Assembly: GCF_001625085.1 (NCBI RefSeq)
Contig: NZ_BDAW01000021.1
Coordinates: forward strand, 1-42,123
Source of the DNA: Nocardia acidivorans NBRC 108247
Lineage (GTDB): Bacteria; Actinomycetota; Actinomycetes; Mycobacteriales; Mycobacteriaceae
Length of the DNA: 42,123 bases
Reading direction: 5' to 3'
The notes beneath the pieces were generated by a model that did no database searches, was not told the DNA's origin, and worked only from the letters and a program-made list of their open reading frames with translations. Of this stretch, positions 32,121 through 41,783 are shown in pieces. Numbering within the stretch: the stretch's first letter is position 1; the number at the start of each line of letters is the position of its first letter. The position numbers and the translations under genes were made by a program.

Positions 32121-33673
32121 TCCTGTCCGGCGTTCTCGCCATCGGCGCGATCATGCTGCCCGCCGCGCCCGCCGCCGCTGTCCCGGCCTGGCAACCGCCA
32201 CCGGTGAACAGCTGCGGTGAAACAGGTTTCGATCCGTTGAAGCGGCAGTCCAATCCCGAGGGCGGCGCACCGCAACCCGATCCGACGATTCGCCTCACGG
32301 TGCCGGTACCCGAGATCACCACCGTCGAGGTGCCCGGACCCAAGCCCGACACCACCCGCATCGACCCGGTGGCGCTGCCCGAGGATCCGTGCGCGGCGCC
32401 CTGCCCGGACATTCGGGACAATCCCAAGCCGACACTGGAAGCGCCACCGCCGGAGGGCAATCCGACCGGTGCGCCCACCACCACCGGCGCCCCCGGCGGC
32501 AGCAATGCCGGGGACGGCCCGCTGCCGCTGCCCAAGATCGAAGTGCGGCCCGAGACCGAACCCATTCCGATCCCGGTCCCCGGCGGCGAACCGCCCGAAC
32601 CGCAGCCGCTGCCCGCCGCCGATGTGCAACCGCCCGCCGCCGCACCCACCGCGCCGCCCGCCGCCATACCGACGGTGGACTCGGTCGAACTGGTCAACCA
32701 GGTCACCGGGCACGGCTCCGTCAATCGCACCGATACCCGCTGGTCCGTCGACGGCACCGACCTCGGACTGATGTGGGAGAACCAGCCCGGCCAGGTCGCC
32801 GTCGTCTTCGGCGACACCTTCGGCAAGGGCTGGGAACCCATCGGCGCGGGCACCGGCGATCAGGACTGGCGCAGCAACACCATCGCCTACAGCAGCAATC
32901 GCGATCTGTCCCGGGGGCTGCTGCTGGACAACTTCGTCCAGGACACCCGCTGCCACGCCACCGAGATTCTGAACAGCCGCAAGATCCGCAACTACGAGAT
33001 CACCACCATCCCCACCTCCGGCTTCGCCGTCGGCGACCGGCAGTACCTCAGCTATATGTCGGTCAACCGGTGGAGCAAGATCCCGGGCATGTGGTGGACC
33101 AACCACGGCGGTATCGCCTGGTCCGACGACAACGGCCGCACCTGGACCAAATCCCAATGGGCGCGCTGGGACAATATGTTCGGCCTGGGCCGCTTCCAGG
33201 TCGCGACCATGGTGCCGCAGGGCGATTACGTCTACACCTTCGGCACACCCAACGGGCGGATGGGCGTCATCGGGCTCGCCCGCGTGCCCAAGGACCAGGT
33301 GCTGAACAAGACCGCGTACCAGTACTGGATCAACGGCACCTGGACCGCCGCCGACGGGGCCAACGAATTACTCGCCACCCCACTGGTTTCCGGCACCGCC
33401 AGTGAACTGTCCATCCACTACGACCGGGACAGCGGACGCTGGCAGATGGTCTACCTGGATCTGCAACGGCATGCGATCGTGCTGCGCACCGCCGCCGAAC
33501 CGCAGGGCAGCTGGACCGAACCGGTCGCACTGGTGGATATCGACGACTATCCGACGGCGTACGGCGGCTTCATCCACCCGTGGTCGACCGCGCGGGATCT
33601 GTACTTCACCGTCTCGGCGTGGAACAGCTACAACGTGTACCTCATGCACGCCAAGCTGGATCAGGAGAACTGA
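32093..33673 (+). CDS. Secreted DUF4185 protein, candidate endo-D-arabinanase (GH183-like)
   Basis: A 526-aa protein. ATG 32093 follows GGGAG inside the MFS gene. Signal peptide to about residue 29 (PAAPAAA). Residues about 30-195 form a disordered linker rich in Pro, Glu, Thr and Gly with four Cys near its beginning. The DUF4185 beta-propeller-like domain fills about 195-526 (VAVVFGDTFG, WRSNTIAYSSNRDL, GIAWSDDNGRTW, VQGDY-like strands, GGFIHPWST). DUF4185 proteins include enzymes that cut D-arabinan of the mycolata cell wall (GH183); this is from memory. Activity here is inference. It overlaps the convergent pxpC by 13 bases. Confidence 0.78.
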   Translation: MGFRTTDGLILSGVLAIGAIMLPAAPAAAVPAWQPPPVNSCGETGFDPLKRQSNPEGGAPQPDPTIRLTVPVPEITTVEVPGPKPDTTRIDPVALPEDPCAAPCPDIRDNPKPTLEAPPPEGNPTGAPTTTGAPGGSNAGDGPLPLPKIEVRPETEPIPIPVPGGEPPEPQPLPAADVQPPAAAPTAPPAAIPTVDSVELVNQVTGHGSVNRTDTRWSVDGTDLGLMWENQPGQVAVVFGDTFGKGWEPIGAGTGDQDWRSNTIAYSSNRDLSRGLLLDNFVQDTRCHATEILNSRKIRNYEITTIPTSGFAVGDRQYLSYMSVNRWSKIPGMWWTNHGGIAWSDDNGRTWTKSQWARWDNMFGLGRFQVATMVPQGDYVYTFGTPNGRMGVIGLARVPKDQVLNKTAYQYWINGTWTAADGANELLATPLVSGTASELSIHYDRDSGRWQMVYLDLQRHAIVLRTAAEPQGSWTEPVALVDIDDYPTAYGGFIHPWSTARDLYFTVSAWNSYNVYLMHAKLDQEN

Positions 33674-34542
33674 GAAGTCGACGGCCGGAATCGAATCGCC
33701 TGCCCCGGGCGGGCCTGCGCGATCAGATCCACCTCGGCATCGACCACCACCCCGATCACCGGATAGCCGCCGGTGATCGGGTGATCCGCCAGGAACACCA
33801 CCGGTTGACCGCTCGGCGGCACCTGGATCGAACCGAGAGCCATTCCCTCGGTGGGCAATTCGCCGGAGTATTGATCCGATACCGCGCGCTCCAGGTTCGG
33901 GCCGCGGCGACGGTCCAGGCGCGCGCCGATGCGATCGGTCTCCGAGGAGATCAGCCACTCGCCCTCGAAAAGCGCCGCGGGACGGGTGAACCAGTCGTCC
34001 CGGGGGCCGGGGACCACCCGCACGGTGAGCAGGCCCGACCCCGGCGGCGGGACCGGCGCCACATCCACGATCGGATACTCGCGCGGCGGCGGGCCCACCG
34101 GCAGGACATCACCGGCGCGCAGGGGATCCGGGCCGATCCCCGAAAGCGTGTCGCGACTGCGCGATCCGAGGACCGGCGGCACCGCGATACCACCGCGCAC
34201 CGCCACATAGCTGCGCAGCCCGGATACGGCGAAACCCAGCCGAAGCCGTTGGCCCTCTTCGATTTCCAGCACGCTGGCCGGACCCACCGGACGACCGTCG
34301 ACCGCGGCGGGCGCGGCGGCGCCGGTCACCGCGACGGTCAGGTGCTGATCCGCCAGCAGTTCCAGCCCGCCCAGCAACACCTCGATGGCGGCCGCGTCCT
34401 CCGGATTACCGACCAGGCGATTGGCCAGGCGCAATGAGGCTCGGTCCGCCGCACCCGCGATGCCGACGCCGGAATCGAACCACCCCGGGCGGCCCAGATC
34501 CTGAATGGTGGCCAACGGGCCGACCCGATCGACGCGAATCAT
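33661..34542 (-). CDS. pxpC: 5-oxoprolinase subunit C (biotin-dependent carboxyltransferase-like)
   Basis: A 293-aa protein. ATG 34542 (MIRVDRVGPLATIQDLGRPG) is the family start; the frame extends further upstream. It carries the PxpC/KipA hallmarks IQDLGRPGW, GIAGAADRASLRLANRLVGN, GIAVPPVLGSRSRDTLSGIG, SSETDRIGARLDR and GYPVIGVV. PxpA, PxpB and PxpC open 5-oxoproline, a damage product of glutamine and glutathione-like compounds, to glutamate using ATP. Last gene of the pxpABC set, 49 bases after pxpB. Confidence 0.9.
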   Translation of the reverse strand: MIRVDRVGPLATIQDLGRPGWFDSGVGIAGAADRASLRLANRLVGNPEDAAAIEVLLGGLELLADQHLTVAVTGAAAPAAVDGRPVGPASVLEIEEGQRLRLGFAVSGLRSYVAVRGGIAVPPVLGSRSRDTLSGIGPDPLRAGDVLPVGPPPREYPIVDVAPVPPPGSGLLTVRVVPGPRDDWFTRPAALFEGEWLISSETDRIGARLDRRRGPNLERAVSDQYSGELPTEGMALGSIQVPPSGQPVVFLADHPITGGYPVIGVVVDAEVDLIAQARPGQAIRFRPSTSQFS

Positions 34543-34591
34543 CGGCGACCCTCGTTTCGGGTGGCGAGCAGGACCCCGACGATGGCGGGCA

Positions 34592-35302
34592 TCATACGAA
34601 ACCTGCTTCGACATCGACGAATTGGATCAGGGCGGCGGCGCGGATGAGGGCGGGCGGATCGCGGTCCACATCCCACAGGCGCGCATCGGTGGTGCCGATC
34701 AACTGCCAACCGCCCGGACTGCGACGGGGGTACACGGCCGAATAGCCGCCCGCCAGCGCGACCGCGCCCGCCGGGATCGCGGTGCGGGATTGCGATCGGC
34801 GCGGAACCGTCAGGCGGCCGTCCGGGGATTCGAGATAACCGAAGCCCGGGGCGAAACCCACGAAGGCGCAACGCCATACGGTCGCGGTGTGCTGGGCGAT
34901 GACCTCCGCGGGAGTCAGACCGAGCAGGCGCGCCACCTCGGGCAGGTCCTCCCCGTCATAGCGCACCGGAATGCGAATCGGCTCATCGTGAAAACCATTG
35001 CCACCCAGCAATTGTTCGGAACGGTCGGCGAATTCCGGCTGCCATCCGGGCAACTCGCGACCACCGACCGCCACCGAGGCATCCGATTCCAGCTGTGCGA
35101 GCAGCACATTCAGCCGCTTCCGCAGCGATTCGGCGGCCTCCGGCCCGGACAGGGTGACCAGTACCGTCTCGGCCGCGGGCAGCACATCCACCACGCCTTC
35201 CGGTCGCGACCGCAGCGCCGCCACCAACTCGCCGACCAGGGCGTGCGAGGACGGAATCACCAGCAGCGCACGGTCACCCGCCGAACGGATATCGCCGTTC
35301 AT
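34592..35302 (-). CDS. pxpB: 5-oxoprolinase subunit B (KipI family)
   Basis: A 236-aa protein with the KipI/allophanate hydrolase subunit 1 fold: an N-terminal domain (about 1-75) and a cyclophilin-like C-terminal domain with HTATVWRCAFVGFAPGFGYL, PRRSQSRTAIPAGAVALAGG and PGGWQLIGTT, all family signatures. It acts with PxpC as the PxpBC complex. A GTG-ATG pair (35305/35302) gives two possible starts; the ATG is chosen. It lies 102 bases after pxpA. Confidence 0.9.
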   Translation of the reverse strand: MNGDIRSAGDRALLVIPSSHALVGELVAALRSRPEGVVDVLPAAETVLVTLSGPEAAESLRKRLNVLLAQLESDASVAVGGRELPGWQPEFADRSEQLLGGNGFHDEPIRIPVRYDGEDLPEVARLLGLTPAEVIAQHTATVWRCAFVGFAPGFGYLESPDGRLTVPRRSQSRTAIPAGAVALAGGYSAVYPRRSPGGWQLIGTTDARLWDVDRDPPALIRAAALIQFVDVEAGFV

Positions 35303-35407
35303 CACGCACCTGTCCTTTCGCGATGCGGCGGCCCGGTCAGCGCCGCACCCGGTCCGCGCACGGCTGGATCTCGGACGGGACGAACGGGTGTGATCATGAC
35401 GCGGCCA

Positions 35408-36160
35408 TCAGACGAAGGGCCGCACGGGAATCGCGGCCTCGTCGAGCGCCGCACGGATGCGGCGGGCCATCTCCACGGCGGCGCGGGAGTCGCCGTGCAC
35501 GCAGATACTGGCCGCGGCGACCGCCACCGTACCGTCCTCGATGGTGACCGCCTTGCCGTCGCGGGCAATCGAAAGCGCCTGGGCCACCGCCTCATCCGGG
35601 GCCAGCACGGCACCGGGCAGACCGCGCGGCGCGAGCAGACCCGCCGGGGTATAGGCGCGATCGGCGAAACCCTCACCGTGGAAAGGGGTTCCGGCGGCAA
35701 GAGCGGCGGACTCCAGTGCCGTGCCCGCCGGACCGAGCAGAGCCAGGGCCGCATCGAATTCGCGCATGGCGGTGACAATGGCGGTCGCGAGCGCCGGATC
35801 CGCCGCGGCCGCGTGATACAGCGCGCCGTGCGGTTTCACATAGCGCACCCGATCACCGGCGGCGCGGGCGAAAGCGTCCAGACTGCCGATCTGGTAGAGC
35901 GTCTCGTCCCGGAGCTCATCCGGGACGACCGCCATGGCGCGACGGCCGAAACCGGGCAGATCGCGGTAGCCGATGTGCGCACCGATGCGGACACCCCGCT
36001 CGACGGCCAGCGCACAGGTGCGGCGCATGATCGACGGGTCCCCGGCGTGGAAACCGCAGGCGATGTTCGCGCTGGTGACCACGTCCAGCATGGCGGCGTC
36101 ATCACCCAGCCGATATGCGCCGAAGCCCTCGCCCAGATCGCTGTTCAGGTCCACGGTCAT
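35408..36160 (-). CDS. pxpA: 5-oxoprolinase subunit A (LamB/YcsF family)
   Basis: A 250-aa protein. The ATG at 36160 begins the family signature MTVDLNSDLGEGFG; then VVTSANIACGFHAGDPSIM, GAHIGYRDLPGFGRR, YVKPHGALYH, EGFADRAYTPAGLL and ICVHGDS, all typical of PxpA. First gene of the - strand pxpABC group. Its upstream region contains a perfect GTGACCCGGGTCAC palindrome (36215-36228). Confidence 0.92.
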   Translation of the reverse strand: MTVDLNSDLGEGFGAYRLGDDAAMLDVVTSANIACGFHAGDPSIMRRTCALAVERGVRIGAHIGYRDLPGFGRRAMAVVPDELRDETLYQIGSLDAFARAAGDRVRYVKPHGALYHAAAADPALATAIVTAMREFDAALALLGPAGTALESAALAAGTPFHGEGFADRAYTPAGLLAPRGLPGAVLAPDEAVAQALSIARDGKAVTIEDGTVAVAAASICVHGDSRAAVEMARRIRAALDEAAIPVRPFV

Positions 36161-36214
36161 GTCCCGATTGTGGTCGCGCCCGCGCCCGCCCACAACAATC
36201 CGACCGGATTGCTC

Positions 36215-36228
36215 GTGACCCGGGTCAC
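36215..36228. promoter_or_regulatory. Perfect 14-bp palindrome, CRP/GlxR-core-like
   Basis: GTGACCCGGGTCAC is self-complementary and contains the core GTGA-N6-TCAC of CRP/GlxR sites, though the outer T and A are absent. It lies 55 bases upstream of pxpA and 50 bases upstream of the divergent DUF2993-like gene. Confidence 0.45.
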
Positions 36229-36277
36229 CTTCGGCACACTGGTCATGTCGGCGCCGGGCAGTAGGCTCGAAGCAATC

Positions 36278-37105
36278 ATGGCCACGTATTTCGATCCGAA
36301 GGCCTGGTCACCGCTGCGCGCCGTGGACCTGGGGATGGATCTCGGGAAACGCCTGTTCGACCAGAGCTGGGTCGACCAGTGGACCAGCTTCACCACCTCC
36401 TGGCTGGATCCCGTCGCCGACTTCGGGGCCGGAGCCGTCACCGCGCTCATGCCCGATGTGCTCATGACACTGCTGTCGGAGGGGATCCTGAGCCGCTTCG
36501 GCGGGCAGGAGGTCAATGCCACCTTCCTCGGCCACGACCTGACCGCCACCCTGCACACGCTCAAGGTGCGGCGGCGCGGAGCGCATTTCCAAACCAAAAC
36601 CATTGTCACCGGGGTGCATTGGGACAACCATCGGATCGAGGAGCTGACCGTCATCGCGCACGGGGTGCGGCTGGTGCCCGGGGTGCCCACCCGGGTGCGG
36701 GCGGCGCAGCTCGATATCACCGGGGTGATCTCGCGGGCCGCGCTGCTGGGATGGGTCAATACCTGGCAGCCGGATTGGGAACTCGAACCCGCGGCGGACG
36801 GACTGATTCTGGCGCGGCACAAGCGAAGACGGGTGCGGGCGCTCGTCGATGCCGAGATCACCGACAATCTGCTCACCATCACCGTGCACAGTGCGCACTG
36901 GCGCGGGGTACGGGCGCCCAGAAGATTGACCGCGTTGCCGCCGATTCCGCTGTCCGGCTTACCGAATCAGGCGCGGATCAGCAGCACCCACCGGGCGGGG
37001 GAGTACGTCTGCTTCGCGGCGGACCTACCCGGGTTGACGGGATCCTTCGATCTGGCGCAGATCCGTTCGGCGATCGTCGCCGGGACGACGCTGATCGTCT
37101 TCTGA
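36278..37105 (+). CDS. DUF2993/LmeA-like protein
   Basis: A 275-aa protein without a signal peptide or clear membrane helix. The strand-rich pattern RIEELTVIAHGVRLVPGVPT, VRAAQLDITGVISRAALLGWV, RRRVRALVDAEITDNLLTIT and PIPLSGLPNQARISSTHRAG follows the DUF2993 layout seen in LmeA, a mycobacterial lipomannan elongation/lipid-binding factor. The N-terminal part (MATYFDPKAWSPLRAVDLGM...) differs. The similarity is moderate and the role inferred. The start ATG 36278 lies 10 bases after TAGGCT, so it may be leaderless; ATG 36245 is an alternative. The larger frame in this register runs through the pxp genes on the other strand and is not real. Confidence 0.6.
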   Translation: MATYFDPKAWSPLRAVDLGMDLGKRLFDQSWVDQWTSFTTSWLDPVADFGAGAVTALMPDVLMTLLSEGILSRFGGQEVNATFLGHDLTATLHTLKVRRRGAHFQTKTIVTGVHWDNHRIEELTVIAHGVRLVPGVPTRVRAAQLDITGVISRAALLGWVNTWQPDWELEPAADGLILARHKRRRVRALVDAEITDNLLTITVHSAHWRGVRAPRRLTALPPIPLSGLPNQARISSTHRAGEYVCFAADLPGLTGSFDLAQIRSAIVAGTTLIVF

Positions 37106-37125
37106 GACAAGACATTCCCTGGGGG

Positions 37126-38556
37126 CTACTTTGTGCCCTGCCACCATTCGAGCAGGGCCGCCTCGGCTTCCTCGCGAGGAAGGGGGCCGCGGTCCAGGCG
37201 CAGCTCCTTCAGGAACTTCCAGGCCCTGCCCACGTCCGGGCCGGGCTTGATGTCGAGCAGTTCCATAATGGCGTTGCCGTCCAGGTCCGGGCGCACGCGC
37301 GCGAGATCCTCCTGCTCCGCGAGCTTTTCGATGCGGACCTCGAGATCGTCGTAGGTGGAGCGGAGCAGCGCGGCGCGGCGCTTGTTGCGGGTGGTGCAGT
37401 CCGCGCGGACCAGTTTGTGCAGGCGGGGCAGCAGTTCCGCGCCGTCGGTGACGTAGCGGCGCACCGCGGAATCGGTCCACTGGCCCTTGCCGTAACCGTG
37501 GAAGCGCAGGTGCAGGTAGACCAGACGCGCCACATCCTCGGTGAACTGTTTGGGATACTTCAAGGCGCGCATACGCTTTCGCACCATCTTCGCGCCCACC
37601 ACCTCGTGATGGTGGAAGCTCACCCCGCCGCCCGGTTCGTTCTTCTTGGTGGGCGGTTTACCGATATCGTGCAGCAGCGCGGCCCAGCGCAGCACCAGAT
37701 CCGGATCGCCCTCCTCCTGATCGATGGCCTGGCGCAGCACGGTCAGCGAATGTTCGTAGACGTCCTTGTGCTGGTGATGCTCGTCGATCTCCAGCTTCAT
37801 GGCGGGCACCTCGGGCAGCACCCGCTCGGCCAGCCCGGTCTCCACCATGACGTCGATGCCCTCGGTGGGGTGTTCGCCGCCGATCAGCTTGTCCAGTTCG
37901 GCGTGCACCCGCTCGGCGGTGATGCGATCGATCTCCGCCGCCATGGCCACGATCGCCTCGCGCACCCGCGGTGCGAGCCGGAAACCCAACTGCGAGACGA
38001 ACCGCGCGCCGCGCAGCATGCGCAGCGGATCGTCATTGAACGAATCCCGCGGCAGCGCAGGGGTATCCAGCACACCCTCGAGCAGATCCGCCATACCGTC
38101 CAGCGGATCCACGAACTCGAGTTCGCCGAGCGCGCCGATCCGCACCGCCATGGCGTTCACCCGGAAATCGCGCCGCACCAGATCGGCCTCGAGGGTGTCG
38201 CCGAAGGTGACCTCCGGATTGCGCGACACTCGGTCGTAGGAGTCGGCGCGGAAGGTGGTGATCTCCAACTGCTGTCCGGCCTTGGACGCGCTCACCGTAC
38301 CGAAGGCCAGGCCGCCGGTATCCCACAGATTGTCGGCCCAGCCGCGCATCAACTCCTGCACGACCTCGGGCCGGGCATCGGTGGTGAAATCCAGATCGGT
38401 GCCGAGGCGGCCGAGCACGGCGTCGCGCACGGTGCCGCCCACCAGATAGAGCTCATGACCGTGCGCGGCGAACAATTCGCCCAGCGGGGTCAGGACATCG
38501 GAGAGCCGTCCCACCGTGATCGCCGCCGAGGCCAGCAATCGGGTACGGCGATCCAC
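37126..38556 (-). CDS. pcnA: CCA tRNA nucleotidyltransferase
   Basis: A 476-aa class II CCA-adding enzyme (about 480 aa in mycobacteria). Motif A is ELYLVGGTVRDAVLG with the catalytic DLDF; RRDFRVNAMAV, DPLRMLRGARFVSQLGF and an HD domain (AALLHDIGKP, FHHHEVVGAKM, YLHLRFHGYG) follow. It adds or repairs the 3' CCA of tRNAs. The GTG at 38556 is preceded by GAGGA; a GTG at 38586 with an AT-rich upstream is an alternative. It is divergent from mutT4 as in mycobacteria, where this group lies near oriC. Confidence 0.92.
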   Translation of the reverse strand: MDRRTRLLASAAITVGRLSDVLTPLGELFAAHGHELYLVGGTVRDAVLGRLGTDLDFTTDARPEVVQELMRGWADNLWDTGGLAFGTVSASKAGQQLEITTFRADSYDRVSRNPEVTFGDTLEADLVRRDFRVNAMAVRIGALGELEFVDPLDGMADLLEGVLDTPALPRDSFNDDPLRMLRGARFVSQLGFRLAPRVREAIVAMAAEIDRITAERVHAELDKLIGGEHPTEGIDVMVETGLAERVLPEVPAMKLEIDEHHQHKDVYEHSLTVLRQAIDQEEGDPDLVLRWAALLHDIGKPPTKKNEPGGGVSFHHHEVVGAKMVRKRMRALKYPKQFTEDVARLVYLHLRFHGYGKGQWTDSAVRRYVTDGAELLPRLHKLVRADCTTRNKRRAALLRSTYDDLEVRIEKLAEQEDLARVRPDLDGNAIMELLDIKPGPDVGRAWKFLKELRLDRGPLPREEAEAALLEWWQGTK

Positions 38557-38703
38557 GGCTGCTTCCTCGGACTGCTGCGAAACCACGAATACGCAGCTTA
38601 ATGGAGTGCGCAAATCACCTGCCACGGCATTACCCGGCCCTGGCGATTGCGCGCGATTCCCGCGGCACCCCTGCGGTGCGCCGGTCTGGGCCACGCACCC
38701 CTA

Positions 38704-38716
38704 TACACTGGCGCAG
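38704..38716 (+). promoter_or_regulatory. Leaderless promoter (-10) of the mutT4-like gene
   Basis: TACACT (38704-38709) lies 6 bases before the GTG at 38716, so transcription likely starts at the G of the start codon. The -35 region is weak. Confidence 0.5.
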
Positions 38717-39252
38717 TGTCTCCGGCCGATCGCGCGAACAGTCGACGCCGCCAGCCCCGGCGCCGTGGTTCGGCCGGTAATGCGGCGAAACCTCGCATGC
38801 GCACGGTCCGGGAAACCTCCGCGGGCGGACTCGTCGTGGACGGCCTGGACGGCCCGCGCGAGAAACGCTGCGCCGCACTGATCGGACGCACCGATCGCCG
38901 CGGCAGACTGCTCTGGTCACTGCCCAAGGGTCATATCGAAGAGGGCGAGACCGCCGAGCAGACCGCCATCCGCGAGGTCGCCGAGGAGACCGGCATCAAT
39001 GGCAGCGTGGTCGCCGAACTCGGCAGCATCGACTACTGGTTCGTCACCGAGGGCCGGCGGGTACACAAGACCGTGCACCACTATCTGATGCGCTTCCTCG
39101 ACGGCGAACTCTCCGATGCCGACGTCGAAGTCACCAAGGTGGCCTGGGTTCCCTTGAGCGAACTCGATTCCCGGCTCGCCTACGCTGACGAACGGAGGCT
39201 GGCCGAGGTCGCGAACCGGCTGATCGACCGGATGGAGAACGGCAGACAATGA
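38716..39252 (+). CDS. mutT4: Nudix hydrolase MutT4
   Basis: A 178-aa protein. A basic N-terminus ([16 protein letters not shown]) precedes the Nudix domain, as in M. tuberculosis MutT4. The domain reads [34 protein letters not shown], then [12 protein letters not shown] (Nudix box) and [20 protein letters not shown]. Start chosen at GTG 38716 from the promoter; ATG 38797 is possible. The stop overlaps the next ATG (ATGA). The partner order pcnA-mutT4-DUF6049-murJ is conserved in mycobacteria. Confidence 0.9.
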   Translation: MSPADRANSRRRQPRRRGSAGNAAKPRMRTVRETSAGGLVVDGLDGPREKRCAALIGRTDRRGRLLWSLPKGHIEEGETAEQTAIREVAEETGINGSVVAELGSIDYWFVTEGRRVHKTVHHYLMRFLDGELSDADVEVTKVAWVPLSELDSRLAYADERRLAEVANRLIDRMENGRQ

Positions 39253-41783
39253 CGCGTGCGGGGTCTGGGCGTCCTGGGCAAGACACCGCGGGGGCGCTGC
39301 ACCGCTGGATCCTGTCGCTCGTCGCGGTGGTGCTGGCCGTGCTCACCGCGTGTCCGCCATGGGCGGCCGCCGAGCCGACCGGGAGCGGCAACGGCGAATC
39401 CACCGGGCCGAAATTCCTGAAGCTGTCGCTGGATTCGGTGACGCCCACCGCCATCACCAGCACCAGCGATCCGTATTTCGTGGTCTCGGGCACGGTCACC
39501 AATATCGGCGACCGGCAGGTCGACGATGTCAGCGTGCGCATTCAGCGCGGGGGCGCGGTCACCAGTCCCAGCGGACTGCGCTCCGCGCTGCGACTGGATC
39601 AGAGCAACTACGACATCACCGGTGAATTCCAGGATGTCGCAGACCAATTGACGCCCGGCCAGCGAAAGCAGTTCAGCCTCACCGTCGCCCTGCATTCGGC
39701 GGCCGAACTGCCCAGTGGCATATCGGCTCTCGATATCACCGCACCCGGGATCTACCCGCTGCTGCTGAACGTGAACGGCGAACCCGCCTACGGCGGCCAG
39801 GCCCGGCTCGACGACGCCCGCTTCCTGCTGCCCGTGCTCGGCGTCCCGCTCACCGCCGCCGATCCGCGCAAACATGAGGCCGCACCGCCGATTCCGGCCG
39901 TCCCCGACGCGCCGCCGGTCGCCACCACCATGCTGTGGCCGCTCGCCGACCGCCCGCGCCTGGTCGCGGGCAAGCCCGGCACCGTCGAGGGCGAGGCGCT
40001 GCTCACCGATGACGATCTGGCCGCCTCGCTCACCCAGGGCGGCCGCCTCGACCAGCTGCTGTCGGCGCTCGAGACCGCGCTCAAACCCGACGGCGGCGGG
40101 GACAAGAACCTGAACGCCTCACTGTGCCTGGCCGTCGATCCGGACCTGCTGCTCACCGTCTCCGATATGAAGGACGGCTACCGGGTGCTGGCCAGTCCGT
40201 CCGATCCGGACGGCAGCACCCGCGCGGGCACCGGCGACCACGCCGCCAAGGCGTGGCTGGACCGGCTCAAATCCCTCGCCCCCACCATGTGCGTGGTCGC
40301 GCTGCCGTTCGCACAGGTCGATCCGGAGGCGCTCGCCGCCACCGGCGACATCACCCTGGCGGACCGCGCGCTCAACGCGCCCGCCGATCTGATCGACCAG
40401 CTGCTGTCGGTGAAATCGGTGCGCGGCGTGGCCCTGCCCGATGCGGGCAGCATCGACAACGAGGGCGCGGAGCTGCTCGCGCACCACGGATACAACACCG
40501 CGATCCTGGCCGACAACGCCGTGACGCCCGCGGACGGCCGCGCCAATATCTCCAGCGCCAAGAGCCCGCCCCCGCCGAGCGATGCGGTCAACCCGGATCT
40601 GGTGCGACTGGGCGGGCTCACCCTGCCCGCGCCCGGCGGCGGCGACCCCGCCCCGGGCGCACCCGAACTGCGCGCCGCCACCTTCGACATCTGGTCCGCG
40701 ACCGCGCTGGCCGCCGTCGGCTCGCATCCGCCGACCCCGCCGTTCACCCCGGACAAGGTGCGCTACGACCTCACCAACGACTCCCGCGCCGCCCGGCTGC
40801 AGGACGCGCTCGGGGCGGTGACCTGGACCGCGCTCAATCCGCAGCCCGGCCGCCCGCGCTCGGCGCTGCTCATGCCGCCGCAGCAGTGGGGTCCCAATCG
40901 CGATGAGGCCACCGCGCTGCTCGGCCAACTCGACCTGATGTACCGCGCCAATCTCGCCACGCCCCGCTCACTCACCGATCTGCTTGCGCAGCAGGCGGAT
41001 CCGCAGCCCTACGATCTGGACTATCTGCCCACCGCGGCCGCCGAGGCGGTCCCGGAGCATTTCGTCGAACCGGTCCGGCAGCAGGCGCACGACATCACCG
41101 AACTGATGAGCGCCCTGGTCGAACTGCCCCAGCAGGAGCTCGGCCCGCGCACCTTCCTGACCCCGCTGCGCGACGACCTGATCCGCGCGCTCACGCTGTC
41201 GGACCGGCGCGCCGGATCCGCCGCGGCCGATACCAACGCGCAGCGCCGCATCGATCAGACCACCCGCACCGTCGGCGATCTGTTCCACTCGGTGACCGTG
41301 CTGCCGCCCGGCGGCGTCTACACCCTCGCCTCGGAGCAGAGTCCGCTGCTGCTGGTCGCCCGCAATGACCTGCCCGTCGCGGTCCGGATCAAATTCCGGA
41401 TCGACGCGCCCGCCGAGACCAATATCACCGATATCGGCGAACAGGTGCTGCCCGCCAAGGGCACCCGCTCGTTCCAGATTCCGACCGAGGTCTCCGACAG
41501 TCGAAACCTGGTGATACCCATCGCGCTTACCACACCCGATGGCGTGCCACTCGGCAATGCCGTATCGGTTTCGGTGCGCTCCAACGCCTACGGTCGAGTG
41601 TTGGCAATAATTACCGCGAGTGTCGGTGCGCTGTTGCTCCTGCTCGTCGCCCGCCGACTCTGGCACCGCTTCCGCGGTCAGTCCGATCCGGCGGACAAGG
41701 GATTCGACTCCGAGACCCGGCGCCGAGTGAACAGGTTCCGGCGGGCGCGCAAGCGTGAACTGCGAGACAAGGAGGCACGGTGA
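39249..41783 (+). CDS. DUF6049 envelope protein (Rv3909-like)
   Basis: An 844-aa protein. Signal or anchor helix about 18-42 ([20 protein letters not shown]), then a large extracytoplasmic part starting with an Ig/CARDB-like beta segment (about 55-160: [40 protein letters not shown]). A middle region of about 600 residues follows, then a last beta domain (about 700-770) and a C-terminal membrane helix (about 780-800) with a basic cytoplasmic tail. The matching mycobacterial gene Rv3909 precedes the lipid II flippase gene and is thought to act in cell-wall synthesis. The last bases (GTGA) couple it to murJ. Confidence 0.88.
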   Translation: MTRAGSGRPGQDTAGALHRWILSLVAVVLAVLTACPPWAAAEPTGSGNGESTGPKFLKLSLDSVTPTAITSTSDPYFVVSGTVTNIGDRQVDDVSVRIQRGGAVTSPSGLRSALRLDQSNYDITGEFQDVADQLTPGQRKQFSLTVALHSAAELPSGISALDITAPGIYPLLLNVNGEPAYGGQARLDDARFLLPVLGVPLTAADPRKHEAAPPIPAVPDAPPVATTMLWPLADRPRLVAGKPGTVEGEALLTDDDLAASLTQGGRLDQLLSALETALKPDGGGDKNLNASLCLAVDPDLLLTVSDMKDGYRVLASPSDPDGSTRAGTGDHAAKAWLDRLKSLAPTMCVVALPFAQVDPEALAATGDITLADRALNAPADLIDQLLSVKSVRGVALPDAGSIDNEGAELLAHHGYNTAILADNAVTPADGRANISSAKSPPPPSDAVNPDLVRLGGLTLPAPGGGDPAPGAPELRAATFDIWSATALAAVGSHPPTPPFTPDKVRYDLTNDSRAARLQDALGAVTWTALNPQPGRPRSALLMPPQQWGPNRDEATALLGQLDLMYRANLATPRSLTDLLAQQADPQPYDLDYLPTAAAEAVPEHFVEPVRQQAHDITELMSALVELPQQELGPRTFLTPLRDDLIRALTLSDRRAGSAAADTNAQRRIDQTTRTVGDLFHSVTVLPPGGVYTLASEQSPLLLVARNDLPVAVRIKFRIDAPAETNITDIGEQVLPAKGTRSFQIPTEVSDSRNLVIPIALTTPDGVPLGNAVSVSVRSNAYGRVLAIITASVGALLLLLVARRLWHRFRGQSDPADKGFDSETRRRVNRFRRARKRELRDKEAR

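Noticed and set aside
34505..36277. 866-codon + strand frame running through the pxp genes into the DUF2993-like gene
   Set aside because: Only the part from 36278 has protein-like composition. The rest is antisense to clear pxpA, pxpB and pxpC.
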